From Brevibacillus sedimenti (GTDB lineage: Bacteria; Bacillota; Bacilli; Brevibacillales; Brevibacillaceae): a stretch of 64,000 nucleotides of DNA. Where the stretch lies: positions 1,476,001-1,540,000 of the forward strand of contig NZ_CP064048.1 of assembly GCF_020923495.1 (NCBI RefSeq), given 5' to 3'. Shown here piece after piece: positions 53,159 through 63,251 of the stretch (the stretch's first letter is position 1; each line of letters starts with the position of its first letter). Below the pieces are notes generated by a model. The model saw only the letters and a program-made list of their open reading frames with translations. It was not told the DNA's origin and did not search any database. The position numbers were made by a program, and so were the translations under genes.

Positions 53159-53503
53159 ATGGGTTCTACGATTGGGATTCCAGGGTTGATCTTGATTCTT
53201 GTGCTTGCTCTGGTGCTGTTTGGCCCCAAGAAACTGCCGGAACTGGGGCGCGCGGTGGGTCACACGTTGAAGGAGTTTAAGAACGCCACCCGCGGCCTGA
53301 CCAAGGACGACGATGACGAAGCCGAATCCAAGGTGAAGGAACAGCCCGCCAAGGCTGAGATTACCGAAAAGGACGCGCTTGACCGCGAGAAGCTGGAGCG
53401 GGAAATTCGCGAACGGTTGGAACGCGAACGCCTGGAAAAGGAGATTCGGGAAAAGCTGGAACAGGAGCGGCTGCAGGCCGAAAGCGGACAGCCCAAGGCG
53501 TAA
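53159..53503 (+). CDS. tatA: Twin-arginine translocase TatA
   Basis: A 114-residue TatA: membrane helix (residues 5-21, [18 protein letters not shown]), hinge [17 protein letters not shown] amphipathic helix, then an unusually charged C-terminal tail (residues 45-114, mostly E, K, R, L) predicted to form a long helix. TatA of B. subtilis is 57-70 residues, so the tail is longer. Export of folded proteins. ATG 53159 follows AAAAGGAG. Directly upstream of tatC. Confidence 0.95.
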   Translation: MGSTIGIPGLILILVLALVLFGPKKLPELGRAVGHTLKEFKNATRGLTKDDDDEAESKVKEQPAKAEITEKDALDREKLEREIRERLERERLEKEIREKLEQERLQAESGQPKA

Positions 53504-53516
53504 CCGGGTGGTGGAC

Positions 53517-54293
53517 ATGTCGGACGATCGTGAAATGACCGTTGTGGAGCACCTGACTGAGCTGCGCAGACGGATTATCTGGGTGCTGGTTGTATTTGTT
53601 GCTGCATTGATTGTTGGTTTTTTTGCTGCCGGCCCAATTGTCGAATATCTGAAGGAAAAGCCGATCACTGAGGGAGTTCCGCTCATCTCCCTGCACCCGT
53701 CTGACGCGCTTAGGGTGTACATGCAGTTTGCCTTTTTGATCGGGGTGGTGGTGACGCTGCCGTTTGCCCTGTATCAGACCTGGCTGTTTGTCTCGCCGGG
53801 TCTTCGCGACAACGAGCGGCGCGTGACGCTGATGTTCATCCCGGCTGCGTGCGTGCTGTTCGTCGTCGGCCTCCTGTTTGGCTACTATGTGGTGTTCCCG
53901 ATGGTGATGCAGTTCGTGAGCGGCATCTCGCTGGGGATGGACATCAAGCCGAACTACGGGATCGCCGAGTACTTCGGGTTTCTGATGAACATGGTGATTC
54001 CGTTCGGGTTTTTGTTTGAACTGCCCATTGTCGTCATGTTTCTGACCCGGCTGCGCATCCTCAACCCGGTGCGGCTGGCGAAGGTTCGCCGCATTGCCTA
54101 CTTCGGTCTGGCGGTGGTGGGAGTTACGCTGACGCCGCCGGATATTGTCAGCGACATCCTGGTGATTATCCCGTTGCTGCTCCTCTACGAGTTGAGCGTC
54201 TGGCTGTCGCGGATCGTCTACCGCAAACAGCTGAAAGAGGATGAGACCTGGGAAAAAGAATACGGATGGGAAGCGGACGAAGCAGTTCGCTGA
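53517..54293 (+). CDS. tatC: Twin-arginine translocase TatC
   Basis: A 258-residue protein with six TM segments. MTVVEHLTELRRRIIWVLVVF is the conserved N-terminal signal-binding region; HPSDALRVYMQF, LPFALYQTWLFVSPGL and RRVTLMFIPAAC follow. TatC recognises the twin-arginine signal. ATG 53517 follows GGGTGGTGG, 13 bases after tatA. The frame is open back to 53379 but that is antisense-like noise within tatA. Its terminator is split by an insertion sequence (see 54319-55598). Confidence 0.95.
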   Translation: MSDDREMTVVEHLTELRRRIIWVLVVFVAALIVGFFAAGPIVEYLKEKPITEGVPLISLHPSDALRVYMQFAFLIGVVVTLPFALYQTWLFVSPGLRDNERRVTLMFIPAACVLFVVGLLFGYYVVFPMVMQFVSGISLGMDIKPNYGIAEYFGFLMNMVIPFGFLFELPIVVMFLTRLRILNPVRLAKVRRIAYFGLAVVGVTLTPPDIVSDILVIIPLLLLYELSVWLSRIVYRKQLKEDETWEKEYGWEADEAVR

Positions 54294-54304
54294 TGCGTGC
54301 AAAG

Positions 54305-54314
54305 GCCCCTGCCG
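54305..54314 (+). terminator. 5' arm of the tatC terminator, separated by the IS
   Basis: GCCCCTGCCG. Its partner CGGCGGGGGC (55603-55612), followed by eight T (55613-55620), lies on the other side of the IS. Removing the IS and one AAT copy restores a 10-bp stem with loop AAATG. Confidence 0.85.
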
Positions 54315-54394
54315 AAATTAGAGTGCACCCCTTAAAGTAGACATTGGAAAAACCCCTTGGGATAACCGATGTTACTTTAAGGGGTGAATTTTTT

Positions 54395-54691
54395 ATGGCT
54401 ATCAAAGGTCAAAAGTTCAAGCATTATCCTTTGTCGTTGAAAATGGAGGCAATACGATTGCATGTAGAGGAGAAGTGGACATACAGACGTATCACTGAGC
54501 ATTTAGGAATCCAGGATAAGGATCGAGTAAAAAAATGGATGCGGAAATACAAACAACTTGGGGAGTTCGGTCTTTTGGATCAGCGTGGACGACGTCCAGA
54601 GTACATCGATCAAGATCGACATGTGAAAAAATTGAAACGGGAGAACGAAATTCTAAAAAAGTGTTTGGAAATCTGGATGCGGGAGGTGTAA
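54395..54691 (+). CDS. IS3 transposase subunit OrfA
   Basis: A 98-residue helix-turn-helix protein. GQKFKHYPLSLKMEAIRLH, TYRRITEHLGIQDKDRVKKW and a leucine-zipper region KKLKRENEILKKCLEIWM mark OrfA of IS3 elements. ATG 54395 follows AAGGGGTG, which is one arm of the 14-bp inverted repeat. The slippery heptamer A AAA AAG at 54655-54661 would give a -1 shift into OrfB, making the OrfAB transposase. Confidence 0.92.
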   Translation: MAIKGQKFKHYPLSLKMEAIRLHVEEKWTYRRITEHLGIQDKDRVKKWMRKYKQLGEFGLLDQRGRRPEYIDQDRHVKKLKRENEILKKCLEIWMREV

Positions 54692-54708
54692 GAAAAAAGT
54701 ATCGTGTG

Positions 54709-55554
54709 ATGGAGAATGTGGCAGCATTGTACCCGATTACCGAACTCTCCAAACTTCTTGGTGTATCGAGGAGTGGGTATTATCGATATCTTGCACAGAA
54801 GGAGTGGGATAGAGACGGAGAACTGAAACAGCAGATTCAAACCATCTATGATGAACGAAAAGGAATATATGGGTATCGAAGAATTCAAGCGGAACTCCTT
54901 CGTCAATACGGCAAGGTTGTGAATCATAAGAAGGTGTTACGGCTCATGCAAATTCTTGGGCTGAAAGCCATTATTCGTGGCAAACGAGCGTATCGGAGCA
55001 CGTATCGAGCGGCTGAATCAGATGGTCGTGTTGCCGAAAATTTGTTGAAGCGTGACTTCACAGCCGAGAAACCGAACCAGAAGTGGGTCACCGATGTTAC
55101 CCAGTTTCGTGTAGGAGATCAACGTATCTTCTTATCTACGATTAAAGACTTGTTTCACAACGAAATCGTGGCGCACCATGTGAGCTTACACAATGACAAT
55201 GTCCTTGTCCTAGAGACGTTTCGGAAAGCATTTGAAAAGCATAAGGACGTGACTGGACTGATCGTACACAGCGATCAAGGCTTCCAGTACACGTCCCATG
55301 CATACCACGACATGCTGCAAAAGGTTGGCGCCCGAATCAGCATGTCCCGAAGGGGCAATTGTTTAGACAATTCCCCTATGGAGAGTTTCTTCTCGCACTT
55401 AAAGGCAGAAGCTCTCTATCCTTATGATATTCGAAGTTTGGATGAGGCGCAAAGACGAATTGAGGAGTACATTCGTTTTTACAATGAGGAGCGTTTGCAA
55501 ATCAAATTAAATAAGCTGACGCCAGTCGAGTACAGGCGTCAGCATGCGGCCTAA
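54709..55554 (+). CDS. IS3 transposase OrfB (DDE catalytic part)
   Basis: A 281-residue DDE integrase-type protein; the frame is open from 54535 so it can be joined to OrfA by frameshift at 54655-54661. Catalytic triad: Asp in KWVTDVTQF, Asp in HSDQGFQYTS and Glu in MESFFSHLKAE; HHVSLHNDN and YIRFYNEERLQ are also typical. The ATG at 54709 may serve as independent start. Intact and probably active. Confidence 0.93.
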   Translation: MENVAALYPITELSKLLGVSRSGYYRYLAQKEWDRDGELKQQIQTIYDERKGIYGYRRIQAELLRQYGKVVNHKKVLRLMQILGLKAIIRGKRAYRSTYRAAESDGRVAENLLKRDFTAEKPNQKWVTDVTQFRVGDQRIFLSTIKDLFHNEIVAHHVSLHNDNVLVLETFRKAFEKHKDVTGLIVHSDQGFQYTSHAYHDMLQKVGARISMSRRGNCLDNSPMESFFSHLKAEALYPYDIRSLDEAQRRIEEYIRFYNEERLQIKLNKLTPVEYRRQHAA

Positions 55555-55602
55555 CGGCCGGGGGTTTTTTAAGTGTCTACAAAATGGGGTCTTGACCAAA
55601 TG

Positions 55603-55620
55603 CGGCGGGGGCTTTTTTTT
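55603..55620 (+). terminator. 3' arm and T-run of the tatC terminator
   Basis: CGGCGGGGGC followed by eight T. It is separated from its 5' arm (54305-54314) by the IS. Confidence 0.85.
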
Positions 55621-55809
55621 GGTGCGTCCGGCATGGGCAGTCTGTCGGTAAAGGTCCCGACCAGGGAGCGGCGGTACCAACCGTAAGCACGAGGTACGCC
55701 GGCCCGTTGTGAGGCGGAATGCAGATGACGTCGGCGGCATATGCCGTCCTTTCTACTTTTGCAGGCGGCCGGGCATACTACTACGGGAAAACAGGAGGTG
55801 TGTACATCC

Positions 55810-56238
55810 ATGTGGCTGATTCTCTGTCTGGCACTGCTGGCCTCTCCGCTGCAGACGGGAGCGGTCAAAGCAGAAGCGGCCGAACAAGTAGAACTGTTTG
55901 ACACGGACGAAGAGCGGGTGGTGAATACCTTTGACAACACAGAGGCATTTCAGACGGAAGCCCAGGTTCTCCTGAACAGTGTCAGCGGGCGGGTGCAGGA
56001 GCTGAATCCGCCGCTTTCACATGCGCTGATCGTCAAAATCCCGCTGGTGCCGCCAAGGCAGTTGGTTCACCGGCCAGCAAAGATCGACGCCGCCATTGCC
56101 GAAATGTTTGTCGTCATGCCCAAGGCGGGCAGCCGTCGCCCCTGGATGATTTTGCACACCAAGCAGTACGAGACCCTGGTCGTCGAGTTTGCCGGCGAGG
56201 TGGACGGATTAAAAAAGCTCGTCCGCCTGCAGGATTGA
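55810..56238 (+). CDS. Secreted protein of unknown function
   Basis: A 142-residue exported protein: signal peptide (1-21, LILCLALLASPLQTGAVKA) and a small domain with LFDTDEERVVNTFDN, AQVLLNSVSGRVQELNPPLSHALIVKIP and FVVMPKAGSRRPWMILHT. The repeated short beta/alpha pattern is not one I know. ATG 55810 follows AGGAGGTG. It is separate from the IS and convergent with the CAP-domain gene at 56308. Confidence 0.75.
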   Translation: MWLILCLALLASPLQTGAVKAEAAEQVELFDTDEERVVNTFDNTEAFQTEAQVLLNSVSGRVQELNPPLSHALIVKIPLVPPRQLVHRPAKIDAAIAEMFVVMPKAGSRRPWMILHTKQYETLVVEFAGEVDGLKKLVRLQD

Positions 56239-56285
56239 AGGTGCGGCGTACCCGCAGCGGCAGGACTGGGCTAAAAAAGGGCAAA

Positions 56286-56311
56286 CGGGACGGGAGAACT
56301 CCCGTCCTTAT
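56286..56311. terminator. Hairpin between convergent genes at 56238 and 56308
   Basis: GGACGGGAG (56288-56296) pairs with CTCCCGTCC (56299-56307); TTATT follows on the plus strand, and CCGTTTG on the minus. Bidirectional role is plausible. Confidence 0.6.
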
Positions 56312-57618
56312 TGCTTGAGCGTGAGAAACGTCTGGGTGTAGTAGTCGGTCGCCACGCCCGCCCCCAGTTGGGCGAATCCTTTTTCCAGCACGTTTTTGCG
56401 GTGACCGGGGCTGTTCATCCAGCTCTCGTGGGCTTCGATGGCATCCGGGTAGCCGGCGGCGATGTTTTCTCCCGCCATGCTGTAGGCGATCCCTGCTTTT
56501 TGCAGCCGCTGGAATGGATTTAAGCCGGTGGTGGCGGAGACGTGGTCGAAAAAGCCGTGGGACTCCATGTCCCGGCTGTGCTGGCGGGCGACGCGGGCGG
56601 CCTGGTCGCTCCAGGTAAGCAGGGGCAGTTTGTAGCGGTAGCGGACGACGTTGACCAGGTCGAGCAGTTGACGTTCCATCGCGGTGTTCACCTGCTCCCG
56701 CTCCTTTACGCTCAGCGGAGGGGGATCGAAATTGGGAGCCTCGCCCTGATACGTCCACTTCGTTTCGTAAAAGCTGCCGCGCAAGAGCATCAGCGTGTCA
56801 ATCAGGCGGATGGCGGTCACCTTGTCGCCGTTCTGCTTGTCCAGGTAAAAGATGTGGGGGATACCGTCGACGATGACCAGCGGCCGCTGGTATTTTTGGT
56901 TGGTGATCTGCACGTGGGCGTTCATGTAGGAAAACGAGACGGTATGGGCGATGTCGTAGTGGCGGACAAGAGCCGGCAGGCTGGTACCGATGGAGGCATT
57001 GCCGGTCTTGGCTTGGGGCGCGTTGGAGTAGATGTCCACCACCTTGCCGTCACTGATGCCCACCTGGAGGTAACGGGCCGGATCGCGGTTGTAGATCCAC
57101 CACTGGTACCCCAGACCGCTCGGCTCCTGGCGAGCCGGCTTGCCGAGCACTTTGACCACCTGCTCGGCCGGCATGCCGAGAGAAATGCCGAACAGGCTGG
57201 CGGAAGTGTTCGGAGCGGGACGTTTGGTCTCGGCAGGCGCGGTCGCTGACTGAGCAGGCGGAAGTTTGACTGCGGCAGGGCCTGTCTGCTGGGGCGAAGG
57301 GCGTTTTGCCGCCCCCGGTGCTTGTCCCAGCCAGGCGGAATGGCTGGCCTCGTCCCTGCCTGTCGGTTTGTTCAGATGGCGGCCGATCAAAGACAGGGGA
57401 ACATACGTGACCCCCTTGTATTCAAGTGCGGCGGGAAGGTAACGGGTACCGTCGTGAAAATACCCGGACGAATCAACGCCGGTTACGGCTTTGCCGTCCC
57501 AATACAGCGTGGTCGGCTGGACGTTGGCGAGGATGGCGGACGAATTGCCCGCGATGAGGAAATGGCCGATGCCCGCGACCAAGAGGGCGAACACGCCGAT
57601 CCAGATCCATTTGCGCAT
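56308..57618 (-). CDS. CAP-domain protein with N-terminal stalk and CAP-associated domain
   Basis: A 436-residue secreted or anchored protein. An N-terminal hydrophobic helix (3-20) is followed by a copper-amine-oxidase-N-type stretch (VQPTTLYWDGKAV..GTRYLPAALEYKGVTYVPL), a linker rich in P, A and K, a CAP-associated domain (FGISLGMPAEQVVKVLGKP and KVVDIYSN) and a SCP/CAP domain (LLTWSDQAARVARQHSRDMESHG.., MAGENIAAG, SWMNSPGHRKNVL). CAP proteins like YlbC and YkwD are common in spore-formers, with unknown roles. ATG 57618 follows AAGGAGG; an in-frame ATG at 57654 has no site. Confidence 0.88.
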   Translation of the reverse strand: MRKWIWIGVFALLVAGIGHFLIAGNSSAILANVQPTTLYWDGKAVTGVDSSGYFHDGTRYLPAALEYKGVTYVPLSLIGRHLNKPTGRDEASHSAWLGQAPGAAKRPSPQQTGPAAVKLPPAQSATAPAETKRPAPNTSASLFGISLGMPAEQVVKVLGKPARQEPSGLGYQWWIYNRDPARYLQVGISDGKVVDIYSNAPQAKTGNASIGTSLPALVRHYDIAHTVSFSYMNAHVQITNQKYQRPLVIVDGIPHIFYLDKQNGDKVTAIRLIDTLMLLRGSFYETKWTYQGEAPNFDPPPLSVKEREQVNTAMERQLLDLVNVVRYRYKLPLLTWSDQAARVARQHSRDMESHGFFDHVSATTGLNPFQRLQKAGIAYSMAGENIAAGYPDAIEAHESWMNSPGHRKNVLEKGFAQLGAGVATDYYTQTFLTLKQ

Positions 57619-57775
57619 GCAGGTTCCCTCCTTGGATGGCTTGTCTGATTTCATGGTTTATCTATATGAACAAGCTGGTCTGGTAGAACCGAAAATCTAG
57701 CAAATGCCAAAGAAAAGACTGTCAAAATGAGAGGGAACGAGAACAGGCCGGATGGAAAAAAGTGAGGGAAACTAC

Positions 57776-57804
57776 TTGCAAAGTACATAGGGATTCATTA
57801 TTAT
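57776..57804 (+). promoter_or_regulatory. Sigma-A promoter of groESL
   Basis: TTGCAA (57776-57781), 17-base spacer, TATTAT (57799-57804). The CIRCE operator follows directly. Confidence 0.8.
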
Positions 57805-57816
57805 AGGTAATGGGTG

Positions 57817-57843
57817 TTAGCACTCCCCTCGATCGAGTGCTAA
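57817..57843 (+). promoter_or_regulatory. CIRCE operator (HrcA site)
   Basis: A perfect TTAGCACTC-N9-GAGTGCTAA. HrcA represses groESL and dnaK operons through this element and loses binding on heat stress. It overlaps the start of transcription. Confidence 0.98.
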
Positions 57844-57888
57844 CAACAATCATCTTCATGAACCTAGACTTTAAGGAGGGTGTTTTTT

Positions 57889-58173
57889 GTGCTGAAGCCA
57901 TTGGGTGACCGTGTGGTAATCGAACCAATCTCCAAAGAAGAAACGACTGCAAGCGGTATCGTTCTGCCTGACACTGCGAAGGAGAAACCGCAAGAAGGAC
58001 GCGTAATCGCAGTCGGTTCCGGCCGCGTTGCCGACAACGGCGAGCGCATCGCGCTGGAAGTGAAAGAAGGCGACAAGGTAATCTTCTCCAAATACGCCGG
58101 CACCGAAGTAAAAGTGGACAACAAAGAATACCTCGTGCTCCGCGAATCCGATATCCTCGCGATCATCGGCTAA
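57889..58173 (+). CDS. groES: Co-chaperonin GroES
   Basis: A 94-residue Gro[19 protein letters not shown] and the mobile loop [18 protein letters not shown] are present; the rest is the beta barrel. GTG 57889 is chosen since AAGGAGGG lies 8 bases upstream; the open frame from 57880 is only three codons longer. It is regulated by HrcA through CIRCE. groEL follows 56 bases later. Confidence 0.97.
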   Translation: MLKPLGDRVVIEPISKEETTASGIVLPDTAKEKPQEGRVIAVGSGRVADNGERIALEVKEGDKVIFSKYAGTEVKVDNKEYLVLRESDILAIIG

Positions 58174-58187
58174 GGCTTTTCACATAA

Positions 58188-59852
<1,665 letters not shown>

Positions 59853-59876
59853 TGAATCGGGATACCGATTCAACAC

Positions 59877-59909
59877 GAGAGGCAGACAGCAGTCTGTCTC
59901 TCTTTTTTT
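59877..59909 (+). terminator. Terminator of groESL
   Basis: GAGAG-CAGAC (59877-59887) pairs with GTCTG-CTCTC (59892-59902), loop AGCA, then TTTTTTT. Confidence 0.95.
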
Positions 59910-60081
59910 ATTTGTATTTGGAAGGCAAGCCTGAGGTGCTTGCGTTTTCTGGTTATTTTTCTGAATAGTACAAATGTTTACCGAAAAAATGTTTCGTATT
60001 TTATAAATAAAATGTAAAATAATACTTCAGAGATATGTTGACAGCGAGCCAAGCGAAAAAAGGGTAAGGAGGCGATTCACA

Positions 60082-61371
60082 ATGAAACGAGCAGGGGTCT
60101 GGCTGTTATGTGCATGTCTGGTGTTCGTCCTGGCTGCTTGCAGCAGCAGTCCGTCGTCGTCTGCGGGTGATCAGCCGGGCGGGGGTGAACCGGCCAAAGG
60201 GGAGCCGGTGGAACTGGTCATGTACAGTTGGCGGCCGGAAGACAAGGATGCGTACGCTGTGTTTATTGCCGAGTTTGAAAGGCAGCATCCCGGGATCAAG
60301 GTGAAGTTCAAACCGTTCAAATCGACTGAGTACAACACCATTCTGACCAACTCCCTCACCTCCGGAACCGGGCCGGACATCGTGCAGCTTCGTCCGTATG
60401 CGGGCACCCGTGCGATGGCCGACGCCGGGTATCTGCTGCCGCTGGACGATCTCAAAGGGCTCCAGGAGATTCCGCAGTCGTATTTGGACGCAGCCAGGGG
60501 CAGTGACCACAAGGTGTACGGCGTCCCGTTGTCGATCAACTCCGCCGTGATCTTTTACAACAAAAAGCTGTTTGCCGACAACGGCCTGCAGCCTCCGCAA
60601 ACCTGGGACGAATTTCTCCAGGTGTGCCGTGCACTCCAGCAAAAGGGAATCATTCCCATCGCGCAGTCCGGCAAAGCGGCCTATCTGCTCTCCCTCACGC
60701 ACAGCGTCATTGGCATCAGTGCATACGGCGGCAACGACTTCGTGGACAAATTGATGAAGGGCGAGGCCACCTTCAACGATCCGGCGTTTCTCGATTCGAT
60801 CAAAAAGATGCGGGAGTTGGCACCATTTTTCCCGCCCGATTTTGTGGGAATCGACGACAATGACGCGCAGGCGCTGTTCTATACCGGCAAGGCTGCCATG
60901 TACATCAACGGCAGCTACCGGCTGGAAACGTTTGAAAAGCACAACCCCGACATGCCTCTTGACGTGATCCCGTCGCTGGCCAAAGAGAAAGGCGGCGACA
61001 CGCCGATCGTCAACTGGGTGGACGGCTCCTACGGTATAGTGAAGGCGTCCAAGCATCCGGAAGAGGCGAAGCTGTTCATGGAGTTCCTCGCCTCAAAGGA
61101 GTTTGGCCAACTGTTCAGCGACGAACTAAACCGCGTCAGCCCCATTCCCGGCGTGACCCCCAAGCATCCGCTGGTGCAAAAAATGACGCAGCTGAGCGAA
61201 GCAAGCATGGTCCCGTACCTGATGCTCGTTCATTTTGGGGAGGGAACGCCGACCACGAAAACCACGTTTGAGGATTCGTTGCAGGGCATGTACATCAACA
61301 AGCTCACCGTCGAGCAGGTGGCGGAAGCGACCCAGGCGTCCGTCGACAAGTGGTTCAAGCCGAACAAGTAG
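60082..61371 (+). CDS. Sugar ABC transporter substrate-binding lipoprotein
   Basis: A family 1 extracellular solute-binding protein of 429 residues. Lipobox LAACSSS (Cys20); VELVMYSWRPEDKDAYAVFIAEFERQHPGIKV, SGTGPDIVQLRP and AMYINGSYRLETFEK are typical. It feeds the two MalF/MalG-type permeases downstream. AAGGAGGCGATTC precedes the ATG. No ATPase gene in the window; B. subtilis importers of this kind share the MsmX ATPase encoded elsewhere. The sugar is unknown. Intergenic region upstream is AT-rich. Confidence 0.92.
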   Translation: MKRAGVWLLCACLVFVLAACSSSPSSSAGDQPGGGEPAKGEPVELVMYSWRPEDKDAYAVFIAEFERQHPGIKVKFKPFKSTEYNTILTNSLTSGTGPDIVQLRPYAGTRAMADAGYLLPLDDLKGLQEIPQSYLDAARGSDHKVYGVPLSINSAVIFYNKKLFADNGLQPPQTWDEFLQVCRALQQKGIIPIAQSGKAAYLLSLTHSVIGISAYGGNDFVDKLMKGEATFNDPAFLDSIKKMRELAPFFPPDFVGIDDNDAQALFYTGKAAMYINGSYRLETFEKHNPDMPLDVIPSLAKEKGGDTPIVNWVDGSYGIVKASKHPEEAKLFMEFLASKEFGQLFSDELNRVSPIPGVTPKHPLVQKMTQLSEASMVPYLMLVHFGEGTPTTKTTFEDSLQGMYINKLTVEQVAEATQASVDKWFKPNK

Positions 61372-61402
61372 CGGCGCGCCGGATAAAAACAATTCAAGCA
61401 GA

Positions 61403-61441
61403 GGTACAGTCAGGCCGGAGCGCTTGGCTGTACCCTGTTTT
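61403..61441 (+). terminator. Hairpin between binding-protein and permease genes
   Basis: GGTACAG (61403-61409) pairs with CTGTACC (61428-61434), followed by CTGTTTTTC. It may be a partial terminator that keeps binding protein in excess. Confidence 0.6.
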
Positions 61442-61458
61442 TCGGGAGGGGTTCACCC

Positions 61459-62418
61459 ATGGCCGTGTTGGAAAAATCGACCGAAGTAAAGCGGCAGGCC
61501 GCTCCGCGTCGGGGGCTGAACCTGAGCAAGCATTTGGTTCACCTGTTCCTGCTGCCGGCCTTGGTCATTTACGTGTGGTTTCAGGTCTATCCCATCTTCA
61601 GTGCGTTTTTGAACAGCTTTTACGAGTGGAACGGATTGAAGCGGGGCGCGTTTATTGGTCTGGAGAATTTCGTGCGCCTGTTTACCGAATCGCCGTTTAA
61701 AGAGATGTTTTTCCGCGGGTTCGGTCACAACGTCATCTTTTTCGTGGGGACGATCGTCGCCAAGCTGGTGGTTGCGTTCCTGCTCGCCCTGATCATCAAC
61801 AGCAGGATTCGCGGCAAGGAGTTTTTTAAAACGGTCTTGTTTCTGCCCAAGCTGCTGTCAGTGATCGTCGTCGGCTTCCTGTTCAGCCTGATTTTGAACC
61901 CGACGTACGGGGTGCTGAACACCCTGCTGAAGCATGTCGGACTGGAAGAGTGGGCCCGCCCCTGGCTGGGCGACCCGGATACGGCCCTCTACGCAATCAT
62001 CCTCGTCAACAGTTGGTACGGCCTCGGCTTTGCCGTGCTGATCTTCCTGGCCGGGCTGCAGGCCATCCCGGCGGAAATATACGATGCCGCCAAGATTGAC
62101 GGGGCCTCCGGACTGACCATGCTGCTGCGCATAACCCTGCCGCTGGCGATGCCGTCGATCATGGTGATGACGATTTTGACGTTCATTGGCTCGTTTGAAA
62201 CGTTTGAACTGATTTTTGCCATGCAGGGGTCGCAAGGGGGCCCTTACTATTCCACGGATGTACTGGCCACGTACTTCTACCGGTTGGCCTTCGGGTCAGT
62301 GGAGGGGGGCGAGTCCATCGGGCTGGGCTCGGCGTTGGCAGTCGTGCTGTTCCTGATGATTTCCAGCGCGACGGCGGTGCTGCTCTTTTTCTTTAAACGC
62401 AAGGAATACGAACTGTAG
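61459..62418 (+). CDS. Sugar ABC transporter permease, MalF type
   Basis: A 319-residue membrane protein with six or seven TM segments. FLLPALVIYVWFQVYPIFSAFLNSFYEWNG is the conserved start of the family, and DAAKIDGASGLTMLLRITLP is the coupling loop. It partners with the next gene. ATG 61459 follows GGGAGGGG. Family is firm; substrate unknown. Confidence 0.93.
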   Translation: MAVLEKSTEVKRQAAPRRGLNLSKHLVHLFLLPALVIYVWFQVYPIFSAFLNSFYEWNGLKRGAFIGLENFVRLFTESPFKEMFFRGFGHNVIFFVGTIVAKLVVAFLLALIINSRIRGKEFFKTVLFLPKLLSVIVVGFLFSLILNPTYGVLNTLLKHVGLEEWARPWLGDPDTALYAIILVNSWYGLGFAVLIFLAGLQAIPAEIYDAAKIDGASGLTMLLRITLPLAMPSIMVMTILTFIGSFETFELIFAMQGSQGGPYYSTDVLATYFYRLAFGSVEGGESIGLGSALAVVLFLMISSATAVLLFFFKRKEYEL

Positions 62419-62429
62419 GAGGTTCGACC

Positions 62430-63251
62430 ATGACAGCAAGGCTCGGACAGTTTGCAAAGTATCTGGTGCTGCTGGTTTTTTCCGTTTTGATGCTGTATCC
62501 CGTTTTTCTGATGATCGCGTCGTCGTTTAAATCCAATCTGGAGATCCTCACGTCGCCGCTCGGTCTGCCCGCTTCGCTGTCATTGGAAAACTACAAGCTG
62601 GTGTGGGAGAAGGTGAACTTTGGCGCGTATGTGTGGAACAGCGTCTACGTGAGCGGGCTGTCTGTCTTGTTGATCCTGTTTCTCTCGTCACTTGCCGCTT
62701 TCTACCTGTCCCGCTATCCGTTTCGCTGGAATCCGTACGTGTTGTTTTTCTTCATGCTGGGCTTGATGCTGCCGATGAAGCTGGCGATTCTGCCGCTGTA
62801 TATGATCATGCTGCAGTTGAAGCTGTTGGATACGCTGACGTCCCTGGTGATTCTGTACGTGGCCGGCGGAATCCCCTTTGCCGTGTTTGTCTTTTACGGG
62901 TTTTTCAAGACGCTCCCGACGGAATTGGACCAGTCGGCACGGCTGGACGGCTGCAATGGTTTTCAGGTGTACTGGAAGATCATTCTGCCGCTGATGAAGC
63001 CGCCGCTGGCAACAGTGGGCATCGTCCATTTGATCGGCGTCTGGAACGATTTTTTCTATCCGCTGATCTTTCTCAAAAGCGAGGAGCTGAGCACAATTCC
63101 GCTGGGGGTATTGACCCTGTTCGGGGAATACGATACGGAGTGGAATCTGCTGTTTGCCAGCCTGACTATTTCGTCTCTGCCGATGATCGTGGCGTTTTTG
63201 TTCGCGTCCAAACAATTTATTGAAGGCCTGACTTCGGGGGCGATCAAATGA
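62430..63251 (+). CDS. Sugar ABC transporter permease, MalG type
   Basis: A 273-residue protein with about six TM segments. MLYPVFLMIASSFKSNLEIL, PMKLAILPLYMIMLQLKLLDT and the coupling loop DQSARLDGCNGFQVYWKIILPLMKP are typical. It begins 11 bases after the MalF-type gene (AGGAGG site). Its stop overlaps the next gene start (ATGA), so the HAD hydrolase belongs to the operon. Confidence 0.93.
   Translation: MTARLGQFAKYLVLLVFSVLMLYPVFLMIASSFKSNLEILTSPLGLPASLSLENYKLVWEKVNFGAYVWNSVYVSGLSVLLILFLSSLAAFYLSRYPFRWNPYVLFFFMLGLMLPMKLAILPLYMIMLQLKLLDTLTSLVILYVAGGIPFAVFVFYGFFKTLPTELDQSARLDGCNGFQVYWKIILPLMKPPLATVGIVHLIGVWNDFFYPLIFLKSEELSTIPLGVLTLFGEYDTEWNLLFASLTISSLPMIVAFLFASKQFIEGLTSGAIK

Larger units (their letters stand above)
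54319..55598 (+). mobile_element. IS3-family insertion sequence (IS150-like)
   Basis: A 1280-bp element with two overlapping transposase frames. Imperfect terminal repeats share ACCCC and GTAGACA: left from 54319 (TAGAGTGCACCCC), right reverse complement TGGTCAAGACCCC. Flanking AAT at 54316-54318 and 55599-55601 is the probable 3-bp target duplication. Just inside the left end is a perfect 14-bp inverted repeat CACCCCTTAAAGTA (54326-54339) and TACTTTAAGGGGTG (54373-54386). GC content is well below that of its surroundings, so it is a recent arrival. Confidence 0.92.
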
